NCBI GenBank assembly: GCA_012861695.1
Contig: JAAOOA010000086.1
Span: 2,372,422 to 2,436,421, forward strand
Source: Trematomus loennbergii
Lineage: Eukaryota > Chordata > Actinopteri > Perciformes > Nototheniidae
Length of the DNA: 64,000 nt
Direction: 5' to 3'
Positions 1-33,000 of this stretch are shown piece by piece (the first letter of the stretch is position 1; the number at the start of each line of letters is the position of its first letter). The notes under the pieces are model-generated. The model was not told the DNA's origin. It searched no databases and worked only from the letters and a program-made list of their open reading frames with translations. The position numbers and the translations under genes are program-made.

Positions 1-23
1 ACGGTGTGTTTCCTGTGTCTCAG

Positions 24-107
24 GATTACTCGGTGGAGGGCATGAGCGACTCGCTGCTCACCTTCCTGCAGCACCTGAGGGAGTTCGGACTGGTGTTCCA
101 GAGGAAG
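24..107 (+). CDS. gtf2h4: gtf2h4 exon (first in window)
   Basis: The exon has 28 codons in phase 0 on both sides. It follows a CAG acceptor and ends at a GTGAGG donor. It encodes [12 protein letters not shown] to VFQRK and joins directly to the next exon's [10 protein letters not shown], as in vertebrate p52. Earlier exons lie upstream of the window. Confidence 0.93.
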
Positions 108-3100
108 GTGAGGGAGCATCCACTACCACTGTGTCAGACCCCCCCCCCCCCAGTCACATCTCATCTCACTCATCCTCATGAGGAGGCGGTATCAACCTAA
201 TGACTTGCATTGAAAACTAGAAAATTAATCAAAAAAGATACTCTACATTAAAATGAATAAGCAGTGGAAAATTGGGTTTTGTTACAGATAGAATATACTG
301 TATATAAAATATTTATAAAAACATAAGAAGTTGTCGGATTGGGCATCATTAATTAACTGCATTTCAGACTGAACATGGTCAATATGAAAGATAAGAAAGA
401 TTGTATTGTTTTCTGGTAGATGATGGTGTATTATACAGTATATAGCAATATCAGCTGACTATGGCAAATGAAAAGTGCCATGGGATAAATATACAGTAAT
501 ACAACTAGAACACATGTATATACATTTAAAGGCGGAATCCAAGGGGTTGGGTATCATATTTCCACATAGTTAGGAGGCTTGCAGTAAATGTAAGATCTGA
601 TCGCTGTGTTCAACAGATAGCTGAATCAGGCCTATTAGTAATAAGGTTTACTATCGGTGGTCGGGCATGGATTCTTAGCTTGGGAAACGAATCATAGGTC
701 AGCTTTCGATTACTTAATAAAGGAATGAGTAGTGAGCAGGAATAATTAGTTATCGGTTTCACCATTTCACTAATGTTTTGGATTTATCCATTTGCAATGA
801 ATATGCTCTCAAAATGCAATCATTTGCCAAGATAATGTCATATGTGTATGAAACTGAGAAAATGAGTCATGCTTAGTGTATAGTCCTACGGTGTCAGTTT
901 AGTGTACGATACGTCATTCTTCTGTGTGTGGTTATCAGAGGAAGTCGCGGCGGTACTACCCCACCAGACTGGCCATCACTCTGGCTGCAGGGGTCACCTC
1001 CACCTCCTCCACCCTGGCCACGCCTGGGACCGGAGACGCAGGCTTCATCGTCGTAGAAACCAATTACCGTCTCTACGCATACACAGGTATGTCTGATCAC
1101 TGGAAGATGTTTGTGATGCCTGTTAACACAAACAACTACATCTACACAAGGTTCCTGTTCATATGAAATCACTCCTAAGAAGGCTGAGAGGTTCATATAT
1201 ATTAATACGAGAAGCCGCTGGATGTAGTTCTACATAACTACAAAAACAGGTGAACCGCACCACAGTTAGATTATTAAAACCAGTGACTACAAAACTATCA
1301 AGATATACAACGTATACATTTTTGAAAGAAGGATCAACTGTTGCATTCTTATTGAGTATGAGATCATCAGATGAACATCACTCTGATATGTGTGTTTGAG
1401 GGTCCGAAGTCAGCACATGGTTAGCTTAGCATAAAGCTAATGCGGGGGACACTGCTATGCAGTGTCAGATTTAAATACTTCCCTTAGTACACTGTTATGT
1501 TGTACACTGTGAACACTCGCGCCTGTGTTTAAATTTCAACTGTGAAGTGTTCAGTTTCCTCACAGGAAGTGACGATTGACGCTGTGAGCTAGCTAGCTAG
1601 TTAGAAAGGTTTAACATTTGCACTACCAAATCATTAAAAAAGTCTGCTCAATTTACCAAATAATATGACACAGCTTATTTGAACACCAGTAATGTATTTT
1701 TTGAAAATATTGAAAAAACTCACTTATGTAACCTTTATTAGTTTGGTGCTGTGTTCACAATCACACCATGTTAACAATCGCAGCTGTTCGAGCCACTTGC
1801 ATTGCATAGCCAATATGGCTATTGAGAGTGCAAAGTAACTTTTGAGCGTTTTAGTGCACCGGGTGATCAAAGTGCATTTGGCCATACTTCACATTGGGAC
1901 GCCCTTAGGCAAATGTACGTACAGACATATATAGAGACACAACAATAGCCTTGTATTGCCCAATGTTCAAAACCACCCATACCAACACATGTAAAGTGTA
2001 CCAGCATGTATTCCCTGCTCTCAGTGAGTTTGATCAGAACGCAGGCAGTGTGCAGACTAACAGATCTGTGACTGTTACAGACTCAGAGCTGCAGATCGCT
2101 CTGGTGGCTCTCTTCAGCGAGATGCTCTATCGCTTCCCCAACGTCGTGGTTGCCCAGGTAACAAGGGAGTCAGTGCAGCAAGCCATCGCCAACGGCATCA
2201 CAGCACAACAGGTACTCACATACTGCACACAATGGTCTACTACAGATGGGGGGGGTCAGGTAATCAAGGGGGGGATCTTGACTGGGATTGCAGATTTATG
2301 TGAAGTCTTTTTTCTCTTCAGATTATCCACTTCCTACGGACCAGAGCGCACCCTGTCATGCTCAAACAGGTACATGCATCCAATCTGCTCTCCTCACACT
2401 TCTTTCTAATAATTATAACATTAAGTGGTTGGCCTTTAATTAATTAATTTTATTTATGAGTTTATTTAACAGTGACGCATTTATAAACATTGCTGTAAAT
2501 GCGCCAAGAGGCTTTTAAAAAAATCTGTAGTCCTTAGACAGATGTTGCAAAGTCACCATAAAAGCAAGTTAATCCTCAGAAACAAGCCAAATAGAGTCTG
2601 ACCATACAGGAAATGCTAATATAACCAAACTAAAATGAAACATGCAGATTACGAAACTGGACACAGGTTAAAGCAGTACAGAAGTGCAATACAATTGATT
2701 GTGGCTTGGCTCAGTGTGTTCACCCCCCCTGTGCTGCAGACCCCGGTGCTGCCCCCCACCATCACAGATCAGATCAGACTGTGGGAGCTGGAGAGAGACC
2801 GCCTGACGTTCACAGAGGGTGAGTTCACCATTTCCTTACCATCTTCCTTACACATTATCCTGCACAATTATGGCTGAAATGATTATAAAGATTTTGATGA
2901 AAAAGAGCCTTGCCTTCACCTCAATGTTGTGCTACCACCCTTGTAACGTAAAAATGAAGGCTGCACCGTGTTAGACAAAAACCTGGCAATGTTACTCTTT
3001 TGGCAGTATGTATTGCAGTATGAAAGAATCACAGGAATTATTCAAATGTTTGGATTACGTGTCGCTGAGTCGGGATGACGGCTCTCCAAAAAGTCATAAT

Positions 3101-5588
3101 ATATCAATCGCTGTTAGTTAAGAGAGCGCTTGATTTGATATGCAGCACGTATTTTCAACCCAATTTGAACAGTGTAGGAATAGGTGCCGCGGCTGCCCAG
3201 CCCGATTTAACCCCTTTGAATCAGGCTTTACAATGTGTACTATTGGCAGGTTAGTGACCATGCTTTTATGAGTGGATGGCCTTTAGTTGTACATGTTGTT
3301 AAGGGCCTAACATTATTTGGCTTTGATTTGAGAGTTGACTCTTTTTGCAGCTTCAGTGACATTGTCAAACGTTCCTTTGTCCTGTAGAAAAGGTCTATAT
3401 TTGATAAATGGGGTTCAACAGAAGTGCATGTGAGCTGTGTAGAGCTGATTGATTTCTCCTGCTGACTGACGTCTACAGAGTGGAGCTGTCCTGAGCTGTG
3501 GTACACAGTATAGAGATGATGAGTATCGACGTTGTGCTGACCTTTAACCTCTTTCCCCCTGTGTCTCTCCTTCAGGAGTGCTCTACAACCAGTTCCTCTC
3601 GCAGGTGGACTTCGAGGTGCTGCGGGACAGAGCTCAGGTTAGATACGCTCTCATATCTGACACTGAATAGCACAATATTGATTTAATAATCAGTTTAGAT
3701 TTAGTGACATTATTTTCTGTCCTTTTCTGTCCTGCTCTCAGTGATAACTTCTACTGTACACCTTGTTAATACTATAGACCACTAATATATAGTGTGTGGG
3801 AGAGACACCCCCTTTGGAGAAAACACAGGGGCACACAAACATATAGAACACACTACAGGAAAGAGAAAACCCAAAAGCATAATAGGCTGCTTTAAAGAAA
3901 ACGAATCCTTACTTGTAGGTCTTAGTTTTGGACAACAGCGATGACACTGTACATCAGTGAGTAATTGCTGTGGCATGAATGTGGCATCATCACTAAAAAT
4001 AAATCGATAGGGCAAAAAAGATGAGTATTCAGACGTTCAGAAAGCTTTTCATATTTCATGAAGATTGTTTATTGATGAAGGCAAACTCTATCAGCTGGCA
4101 CCGCTGCCACAGTCTCATCTGAGAGCAGGTGCAGCTCAGTAATCATAACATCACTGTTCACTGTGTTTAGCCTGTTGGTTGTGAGTAACACATGAAATGT
4201 GATGAGATAAGGTAATCAGGATGTTTTTAAAAAAGGTAACTGTATTCCATTACAGTTACATAACAAAAGATGTAATCAGATTACTGTTACATTTCTAAAA
4301 ATGGAGATTACTAGCAGGATTACAATGTTAGTAAAAATAGAGTCTGTTGTAAAGGATCAGATGTTATTTCTTCTCTGTAGTACCTTTGCATTACATTTGA
4401 TATTGGAAGTCATCAAATGACTTTTATATTTGAATGCTCATATTAGGTTACTGATTACATTCTCTTACAGGTAACTAGTAATTGTAACAGAATACATTTG
4501 TAAAGTAACCCTCCCGACCCTACACTGAAAAAAGTGAAACATTGACTTTGATAAATGTTATCAGATTTCACATAACTGTGTTAGGTTAGTTGAAAGCAAT
4601 AATATTAAAGGGGACCTATCATGCAAAATGCACTTTTGTACGTCTTTTATACATGAATATGTGTCCCCGGTGTTCCAGGGAACTCACCAAGTGTCAGAAA
4701 ACACAACCCTCTCTATTTTCCTCCATACCCAAATCTCTAAAAAAGGGGCTGCAACGGATCTGATCAAAACTGATCCAGATTTGAACACTGTCCTGACGTC
4801 AGGACGGTGGCGCTACGGCTATTGGGCCAACTCCACTCAGGAGGAGACAACCACGGCATTGCCGTTCGAAAGCGCTGGAGACGCTGTAGTACATATGCCA
4901 GGCCTGTAGGTGGTGCTGTTCTCACAGAATAACCCTTGCAAAAACAGAGCTATAAATTGTCAAATTGAGCGAAATGAGGCATGGCTAAAATGCATGATCT
5001 GTTTGGTATTTTGAAAAAAAAAAAAGTATAAATATGCCTTATATAGGTATGGTCCTACACTATATTATTCAAATATAGCATGATACGTCCACTTTAAGTT
5101 TAAATTAACTAATATTATTGCTTTCAACTAACCTAAAAGTTATTTGTTATGTTGTGATGTTATTATTTGTACAGCAACTCTTTATCAACCTTTCTGGCAG
5201 AAATCTTTCCACATGTAAATTTGTTGACTTCAAATGTCAATATAGCAATTCTAAAGGGTCATCAGGTGTGCACTTTCAACAAAGTCAAGAAGCTTACGTC
5301 AGTCACTGCTAGCCAAAGGCCTTCAACTTCAACAATAGCTCCAATACCTCCATCTCCTTACCCCTTCAACCCACTCAACATTTATTGACACAACCATGAA
5401 CTCCTTCAGTCGTTACCTGTTGGATGAGTTGTGTATGTGCTGATGCTGTTGGTGTTAATGCTGCTGTTCCTCTGCAGGGCCTGGGTTGCCTGGTGTGGCA
5501 GGACGTGGCTCACAGGGTGCTGGTGGTGAGTCCACAGGGACACAGCGAGGTGAAGAAGTTCTGGAAAAGACAGAAGTCCACCACGTAG
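24..5588 (+). CDS. gtf2h4: gtf2h4, TFIIH subunit p52 (C-terminal part, 7 exons)
   Basis: This is the 3' part of the gene for the p52 subunit (Tfb2 in yeast) of the TFIIH core, which anchors and stimulates the XPB ATPase in transcription initiation and nucleotide excision repair in the nucleus. Seven exons splice in frame (24-107, 939-1086, 2081-2211, 2322-2369, 2740-2818, 3576-3637, 5478-5588) to about 220 residues; vertebrate p52 is about 460, so the N-terminal half lies before the window. Recognised blocks are [92 protein letters not shown] and the C-terminal VKKFWKRQK. The last two exons encode the C-terminal region that in this family contacts the small subunit p8/GTF2H5. Every intron has GT/AG ends and phases match. 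A candidate poly(A) signal ATTAAA lies at 5716-5721. The family call is firm; splice sites are read by eye. Confidence 0.95.
108..938 (+). other. gtf2h4 intron, nothing recognised
   Basis: This AT-rich intron begins GTGAGG and has a poly-C tract at about 140-150. No repeat family, RNA gene or further exon was recognised. Confidence 0.6.
939..1086 (+). CDS. gtf2h4: gtf2h4 exon
   Basis: This exon encodes [18 protein letters not shown], then a Ser/Thr/Gly-rich variable loop, then [15 protein letters not shown]. The acceptor is TTATCAG and the donor GTATGT. It ends in phase 1, and the split codon is completed by AC in the next exon to give Asp before SELQ. Confidence 0.94.
1087..2080 (+). other. 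gtf2h4 intron, nothing recognised
   Basis: This is a 1-kb AT-rich intron beginning GTATGT. It contains scattered tetranucleotide runs such as the AGCT repeats near 1589-1600. No coding or mobile element signal was found. Confidence 0.6.
2081..2211 (+). CDS. gtf2h4: gtf2h4 exon
   Basis: This exon encodes [20 protein letters not shown] followed by [20 protein letters not shown] and AQQ, among the most conserved p52 segments. It contains an internal GTAACA at 2158-2163 that is not used as a donor, because the conserved protein reads straight through it. The donor used is GTACTC at 2212. Confidence 0.95.
2322..2369 (+). CDS. gtf2h4: gtf2h4 exon (48 bp)
   Basis: This is a 16-codon exon encoding [16 protein letters not shown], with phase 0 on both sides. 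It has a pyrimidine tract and CAG acceptor before it and a GTACAT donor after it. It joins the preceding GITAQQ block to the following TPVLPPTI block exactly as expected for p52. Confidence 0.94.
2740..2818 (+). CDS. gtf2h4: gtf2h4 exon
   Basis: This exon encodes [20 protein letters not shown] and then RLTFTEG, with the last codon split in phase 1 at a GTGAGT donor. The acceptor is GTGCTGCAG after a C-rich tract. The split glycine codon is completed by the next exon to give EGVLYNQF. Confidence 0.94.
2819..3575 (+). other. gtf2h4 intron, nothing recognised
   Basis: This 757-bp intron runs from a GTGAGT donor to a CTCCTTCAG acceptor. No mobile element, RNA gene or further exon was recognised. 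Confidence 0.55.
3576..3637 (+). CDS. gtf2h4: gtf2h4 exon
   Basis: This exon completes the split glycine and encodes [20 protein letters not shown]. The acceptor is CTCCTTCAG and the donor GTTAGA. It ends in phase 0 and joins the terminal exon's GLGCLVWQD, in the position of the ELGVLVFEN-like strand of vertebrate p52. Confidence 0.93.
4200..4520 (-). repeat. Dispersed repeat, copy 1 of 3 (gtf2h4 last intron)
   Basis: This AT-rich segment contains alternating motifs such as GTAATCAGATTACTGTTACA and TTGTAAAGGATCAGATG. In reverse complement it matches the segments near 10029-10330 and 49304-49770. It is a non-coding fish-type dispersed repeat; the transposon class is not clear. The same intron (3638-5477) also holds the TTAA MITE at 4605-5097. 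Confidence 0.55.
4581..5136. repeat. 27-bp perfect inverted repeat around the TTAA MITE
   Basis: Positions 4581-4607 are the exact reverse complement of 5110-5136 (TTAGGTTAGTTGAAAGCAAT and seven more bases). The TTAA MITE lies between the arms. They may be the ends of an older palindromic element into which the MITE inserted. Confidence 0.8.
4605..5097 (+). mobile_element. TTAA-flanked MITE, family GGGGACCTATCATGC, full copy
   Basis: The element has terminal inverted repeats of the type TTAAAGGGGACCTATCATGC and its complement at the right end (GCATGATACGTCCACTTTAA). TTAA lies at both ends, at 4605-4608 and 5094-5097. It is about 490 bp and has no transposase. TTAA duplication fits Kolobok or piggyBac superfamilies. 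Near-identical sequence recurs at 37530-38027 and, truncated, at 29361-29574. The 93-codon ORF inside recurs in the 37.5-kb copy and is best read as a repeat by-product. Confidence 0.85.
5478..5588 (+). CDS. gtf2h4: gtf2h4 terminal exon with stop codon
   Basis: The acceptor CTCTGCAG is followed by 36 codons and TAG. The product begins [17 protein letters not shown] and ends [12 protein letters not shown], matching the p52 C-terminus (FWKRQK followed by a few residues). The 3' UTR follows; ATTAAA at 5716-5721 is the nearest plausible poly(A) signal. Confidence 0.94.
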   Translation, partial: GLGCLVWQDVAHRVLVVSPQGHSEVKKFWKRQKSTT

Positions 5589-6912
5589 CAGCAGGAAGTG
5601 AAACCGTGATGATGTCTGGAATCGCAGTTGTTTATTTCTGGCACTGTTGGAGGAAAGTGGAGATTATGTACTTATTTTGTATGTTTCATAAAATGTTGAC
5701 TTCCATGTAGTGTGGATTAAAATCCTCCGCTCATTTCCTTATTGAGAACTCATTTGCAGATAACCCAAGTTAAAATACTACCTTATATCCTTTGCAAAAA
5801 TCAATGTATCAATATGAATGATATATTCTGCCCATTTGATTTAACGAGTAACAAGTGGAGTCTTTGACCTCTATGGAACATATTTAGTCATTTGTATTTT
5901 GCTTTTTCTTCAATTATACAGTTATATAAAATATGATTTTCTTTACAATATTTTTAAGCATTCTGGTTTTATAATAATGAAACACTACACTAGCACTTTG
6001 ACACATGGCATCCCAAAGACAGCAGAAGTAGAGTTTCAGACAAATAATTAAATTTTACCTTTACTCAGGAGCACGTTTCAGAAGAAAATCAGGAATTTGA
6101 TATTTCAGATTTATTTTATTTTAAGCTGTCACACATGTAGTTATGAGTTAACAGGTACAAATAAATAGATACTGCCACACTGAAATGTTCATAATAAAAA
6201 TATTGGGACCGCCGGCTGGCTTTGTGAAGTATGTCACTGCAACTACTGAGTGAATAGTATGGCAGTTGTGAGTTTGGATGATCTTTAAGAATGACATTTG
6301 ATTGATTTGCAAATATAGCAATGCTTAAACAATACCACATAAACAAAATGGTTATCTTTGAAACTTGGCTTGAAACTTACATTATCATCTTGTGGTAAAG
6401 TAGTTGCAGCACGAAATTATTTATTTTTTATTTTATTTAAAAATATTGGGATTATTAAGTATTGTGAATCATGTAGTACAGCCCTTTAAATGTCAACAGT
6501 CATGGTCAGTATTGGGGGGGGGGCAAATCAGTTCAGGGACCCCCTGGCAACAGACTAAATTGTATTTGACATCTACGAAATAAGTTAGTAGGCTACAATG
6601 TAGCCGCTACATAAAAACAGCCACACATGAAAACAAAAATATCAAATTGTGTAAGGGGGTAAACGGAATAAGAGCACCCAAGAAGATAATTGCGGGGTGT
6701 CACTGTTAGTCTCACGAGCTCCTATACCAGCCAGGCTACGTGTTTGCTAGCATTAGCATGTAAGGGTTTTAATATATCAAGATCAGCGTGACATTTGAAT
6801 GCTAAAAGTATTCATAGTTTTTAAATGGCATGTTTCCAGTGGCTTAACCGCTAACACCGTGTTGAGCCAGGAGGCTAACGCTATTTAAACGGCAGCCGGA
6901 CACAGGCCGCAA
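5589..6912 (+). other. gtf2h4 3' UTR and intergenic spacer
   Basis: This 1.3-kb AT-rich spacer separates the gtf2h4 stop from the sh3bp5l start. ATTAAA at 5716-5721 is a possible poly(A) signal. A short G run lies near 6515-6525. The last 100 bases become GC-rich and CpG-containing, probably the sh3bp5l promoter and 5' UTR. No gene or mobile element was recognised. Confidence 0.6.
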
Positions 6913-27507
<20,595 letters not shown>

Positions 27508-29147
27508 TGAGGATCAGAGAGGACATTAGAGGGGTAGACAGCACCCATACATCTCTACCCCCCCCCCACCCCCCCACCCTCACACTGATCCAGTCTGTTG
27601 CTCCTCATACAGAAATGTGAACAAAAGTGCATGAAACAAACAGCAGGCTGAGGACAACTACTAACCGTTGTAGAAACACTGAGAACACATGCTTAATACA
27701 TGCGTTTGGTCCCTACAGTGCATTTCAAAAGGCTGCTCTATGTTTCAGCTGGTTTTTACTTTAGGGATGGATACATGTGCCTCTTGTTTGAACGGGAAAT
27801 CCAGTGTGTCATTACTAGATGTTTTGTTCATTCATCATTTCTATCAGTTTAAATAGGCTTTGTTTCCTTTGTCTGCTCGTGTTTCTTAATCTGTCTCGGC
27901 AATCAAATTCAGGAATACAATAAGTTACTATAAAGCATCATCTGGATAACCTACAAATGGAATACAAACATAAAGCCTTATCTTCTATTAATAGATAAGT
28001 ATTTGTATTTAAAATAATATGGCCAAATACGACATTTGCATTGCCTTATTGAGCAGCTGTATATATTGACTAGATATTTACTGATGAGGTCATAAACACG
28101 TGCAGTATGTTGGGAGTATTGTCGGGCTTCACAGATATTAATAAGTGATTATTTTAACAGATTAATTAATACTGACTGGTTTTAATTTGGCCTTAAAATC
28201 GTTTTTTTGTTGTCATATTGATCTGGTTTGGTCCGAGCAAACTGCTTAATATTTTCCTTTACGATGTAACTGACACACTTTCCATTTGTGAAGCTTGTTG
28301 CAAGATATTTGCATGAAACATCTATAAATCAATGTACTGTTACACTAGGACCTGTAGTTTCAGCTGCATTGGAAGTGTGTGTCAATCTGTTAATACAAAC
28401 TATGTAGATAATGAACACACAACCATTCTTAGTGACAGGGGATTATACACTAATGGAAACATAGTTCGAATTATAAAATACTGTTTCTGTCATCTTCAAT
28501 TCTTCACTCTGGAACTTTGAAATAGCTATTTCCTTTTTGAGATTCCAATTCTATCACTCATTATAAGAGTGATACAACTTTCTAACATCAATTTCTTCCA
28601 GTTTACTGCCATGGACCTGGAGGCCTTACCTCTCAGAGTATTCTAGGTATCTACGATACTAGGTGTTGCACAGATAGCCATATCCTAGGTTGTGTCTATG
28701 GAAATAGCAAATGATAAGTTGGTGATTTATTTTATTGAAAGTGCCTATGAGTCCTTATATGGTTCAAACATGCCAAACATGATTTAGCTAATAATTAATC
28801 CTAGAGTTGGATGATGACGAGTTATTCGTTTAGTGAAACTAGTTAACAGATGATTCAACTGTAGTGGTCTGTAAATATTTTTTAAAAGTTGTATGTAAAT
28901 TCAGGCTGTAACGGCATGATTATTGTGTATTCATTGTCTTCAGGTTAGTCACATGTTTTTTCAGGAAATGTGATATTTCTGTACTTCCCTCACGTGACTC
29001 CCCCTAAAACCAAAGGTTGTTTTTTTGCTTGTATATGGATTAAATACATATTACACATGTTTGATAACGATGCAGACCTCAAGTCATCTAAGCCTAGTAT
29101 GGGGTATCATACATACATACATACATACACACATGTATGTTGATAAG
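27508..29147 (+). other. sh3bp5l 3' UTR and flank
   Basis: C-rich runs (27560-27580) follow the stop codon, then about 1.5 kb of AT-rich sequence. ATTAAA occurs near 29039 but no poly(A) site can be fixed. A short CATA repeat lies at 29109-29128. No repeat family or gene was recognised. Confidence 0.5.
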
Positions 29148-29360
29148 TAGGGATGCTCCGATCGCCAATTTTGGGGCCGATCGCCGGAATCAGTATCGGC
29201 TGATACCAATCGCCGATCCGATCGAGTGGGCGGGGCCTATGGGATCTTCCATTTAAAGTGATGTTTAAAACTCAGTTAATGGGCTCATTCACTGGCGCTT
29301 CCACAAACAACAACCAACATAATTATTACATTCAAATGAAGTACATTATTCAAGTTTACA
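29148..29360. mobile_element. Transposon end fragment (GGGATGCTCCGATCG type)
   Basis: TAGGGATGCTCCGATCGCCA followed by CCGATCGCC and GATACCAATCGCCGATCC repeats is the left end of a common fish DNA-transposon family. The matching right end was not found. Confidence 0.5.
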
Positions 29361-29574
29361 TTAAAGGGGACCTATCATGCAAATGCACTTTTGTACGTCT
29401 TTTATACATGAATATGTGTCCCCGTGTTCCAGGGAATTCACCAAGTGTCAGAAAACACAACCCTCTCTATTTCTCCTCATACCCAAATCTCTAAAAAAGG
29501 GGCTGCAACGGATCTGATAAAAACTGATCCAGATTGAACACTGTTCTGACGTCAGGACGGTGGCGCTACGGCAA
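29361..29574 (+). mobile_element. TTAA MITE, family GGGGACCTATCATGC, truncated
   Basis: The segment starts TTAAAGGGGACCTATCATGC and follows the 4605 and 37530 copies through CAGGACGGTGGCGCTACGGC. It then departs into unrelated sequence; the right end is absent. The following stretch to about 30080 holds GCTA-rich AT sequence in which nothing else was recognised. Confidence 0.8.
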
Positions 29575-30084
29575 AACCCAGCAACGTTTTTAAAATTAGT
29601 GTCACTGCCATAACGGTAGACACAGGTACGCACTACATGTTTAACCAACATATAATAGCAATTTTAATTCAAACTGAGACCACCAATTTGGCTATAGCTA
29701 ACTAGATAGCTCAAATCTGCTCTAGCTTATTAAGATAAATAGCAAACAAAGCTTTCTAACTAGAGAGTGAACACAGCTTGCTTGTGAAGTAGTAGATAGC
29801 TAAAGTAAGCTAGATACTCTACCTGTTAGGTAGATAGCTAACGTTTGCTATTCAGCTTGTCAGATAAATGGCTAACGTTAGCTATCTACCTAAGAAGCTA
29901 TTTTCACGTTCGCTCGATGCTAGGCGATCCATGCCATGGAACACGATGATGTCATAACACCAACTGACATGCTCAGAACGCCGCCAAACATCAGACTATC
30001 ATTAACACTGCTGCCCTGAACAGCCCTACGTCAAATTTGAGGTTACATAATGTGGCGTTACCATGGCAACGCATCCCTCGCCAT

Positions 30085-33000
30085 AAGACCAACCCGGTAT
30101 CACGGCAAAACGTGAACATGTGACGATCTACCATGCTGGGAGACGTATATGTCACGGCTTCGTCCCTTCAAACGTGACAGTTACACGGTATTGTTAACAT
30201 GCCCAACCAGTGGAGAAATACCCGAAGTGCCAAGCAAATGCTCTACCATGGTCGGTTTTTATTGTCAAAATTAGATGTTTTTAATTTATTTTTTAATCGT
30301 CACACTCGATTTTTGCTGATTTTCTTGTGGCCCTAGCTGGTCGACACCTCTTTTAGCAGAAACAAAGGCTAATGTATTAAATCGATGTTAATCCATGTGT
30401 GTGTGGATCATAGACTGTATATATAAAGGTGTGGATGTGGAATTAACGGACGTGACGTTGTGCGATTGTGTTGCCAGGCAACAGCTTCGGTTCATGTTAA
30501 TTTACAAACTCTTCAACTAGAACCGTAGTTATATTTAAAAACATTTTAGAAGGCCTCACGAAATACTTTAATGTAAATTTAAATTTAAATGTGAAGGAAT
30601 GTGTGTATAACAAAATACAAACGTCATAAAAAATACAGGAAACAGACGTAGGCAAGGTCCTCAGCTCGGTGATTCAATGGTTTAGCCGCAATGCACGTTG
30701 TGAAATGGTGTTTATGCGATGTGAAATCCGAAAACATTTTTTTAAAATAAAATAATACTTTATTCCGAGTGTGCTTGCTTTTCTCTTTGAAAGTCATCAC
30801 ATAACGGCATTGTAATACACGGTTCGGCTGCATTAAATATGACATATCTGCCGTAGTTCTGTATTTATAGAGCCCTGATGAGAAGACTTCTGGACAAACA
30901 GGAAGCACTGCCGCCAAAACTGAAAACGTGACGTGGATCATAAATATATCAGCATTAAACAACATCTTACATTTCTTTTCACACAATACGTCTCCTTGCA
31001 GTATCAACACTAATTCGGCTGACTTTTATATTTGATCCAATTGGTAGATAGGCTGTATTTACACATAACGGTGCACAGCTGATAGAAAGGGACACCTACT
31101 GGTTAAAGCACGTTACTGCATTTTTATTATTTTATTATTTTTCACAAAAATGAAACCATCAATAGCAAAAACAGAATTAACTGTCATTAGTAAACCACTC
31201 AAATAAAAAGATCATAAGTGGTTTTGTTTTACATATATTTTAAGGATAATAATACCAATGTACTGTCTATGACACTTACTGTATAACACTGATTTGAAAA
31301 ACATACAGAAAAACTAATTCACTTAATGAACTTATAAATCTAATGTATCGGGAGTCTCTCACCACTATATTAACTGAAATTAAAAGCAATGCAAAACATG
31401 CAGTTATTGTGCTTCCAGCAAACATCCACTGATAAATTGCGATGTTAACAACCTCATGATAACCTCATATGTTTTAACTTAGGATCATACCTGTGTTTAG
31501 TCTAGAAAAAGGTAAATGTGCATTTATTATAAAGTTGTGTATATTTACAGACTGTTGCAAAAACTAAGAAGCTTATAAAAATCAGGTTTAAAACTAAAAG
31601 AGCTTTACAAAAAAGTACCACAATTGAAGATGTTTGGAGTTTTATTTGAGTTATTAATTTACATTTTTTTCAAAGATGCTGATTTGAAACCGTTGTTACA
31701 TACAGTTACGGCATTTCCTGTTTCTGCCGGAGAGAGGGGAGTTTGTCCCAAAGCTTGCCGCTGTCTCCCTCCATCTGACAGGAGGGAGCCTCATGTGTCA
31801 CTCCACGGAGTTCACTCCGTCACGGAGGGGGAGTGTGTAGGGCAGGGGTGCCCATTACGTCGATCGCGATCGACGTAAAGTTAGCCTATCATCCATCCTT
31901 ACTATGGCATTTGCCACTTGATTGACGTACAGGTAAGCCAGTCTGAGTTATATTGTGCCATACGGGTTCATGCAGTTATGAGGGGGCCTCACCTCCTCAT
32001 CTGAAGCGCAAATGCGGCGCAATTAGTGTAAGCGCCACAGTTTATCCGCCGTTTACTCCACTAGCACCCCCCCCCCCTCGCGCTCGCGACACAGATCGGG
32101 CAGGGGCGGCCCTGTAGGTAGATCTTTTGGGCTTGGTCATTTTAAAAGTAGCTCCCAAGCTGAAAAAGTGTGGGCACCCCTGGTGTAGGGGTAGGGCGTA
32201 GGGCGTGGTTTGGGATTGGGCCATACACACGCACTTTTTTGCCCCCCCCACTTCTAAATGAATCCGGCGTGCCTGATTCACTGCCCTTAATAAAGTATTT
32301 AAATATACATTTCAGGTGTGCTGTTTTGTTTAGATCATTGACATCTGGAGCTCTTTTAATGTCCTTTTTGATTATTGTTACACCAGGTCTTGTCAAAACC
32401 TTTATTCCATATTCAATATCCATTACTAAACAAAACAGCAATTCTACTCCACTACAATTCGGAAGTTAACCTGGTATTTTTACTCCACTACATTCATTTT
32501 AGTTACTTTGCAGATTCTGATTAATGATGTGAAATATAAACAACCCTTAAATCAGGCTTTAGTTACACCTGAGTAAAATTCAGGGAAAGGTGATTGTCAA
32601 GTGCCAACAATCAGGAGAGATATTTGATAGTTGCTACTTGAGAAGACTAAACATTTATCTGCAGATCCCTATAAAGTATATTCATTACTCGTTATTCTCT
32701 ACTAATAGTTCATTAGAGACTGTATATAATGGCTATTTTGCATATCCCTTTCAAGATTTCAAGATTTCCTAAGGTTCATTGACATATCTATACACAACTA
32801 ATTCAATAACGTGCTTTAACCACTAGGCGGTGCACACAAGGTACACACAGCCATCATAACTTTGTATTATTAGTGTAGGTGTATGTATAACATCTGAAGA
32901 TGTGTAGTTTTATTCATGTTTTCACATAATTGTACAGGATATTGCTATATTATTTCACATGTTTTACTTCTAATATCCGATTTGTAAAACATCACAGACA

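Noticed and set aside
2158..2163. GTAACA as a gtf2h4 splice donor
   Set aside because: The conserved [14 protein letters not shown] sequence reads straight through it and a better donor follows at 2212.
29109..29128. CRISPR-like or regulatory array of CATA units
   Set aside because: It is a short simple-sequence repeat without spacers.
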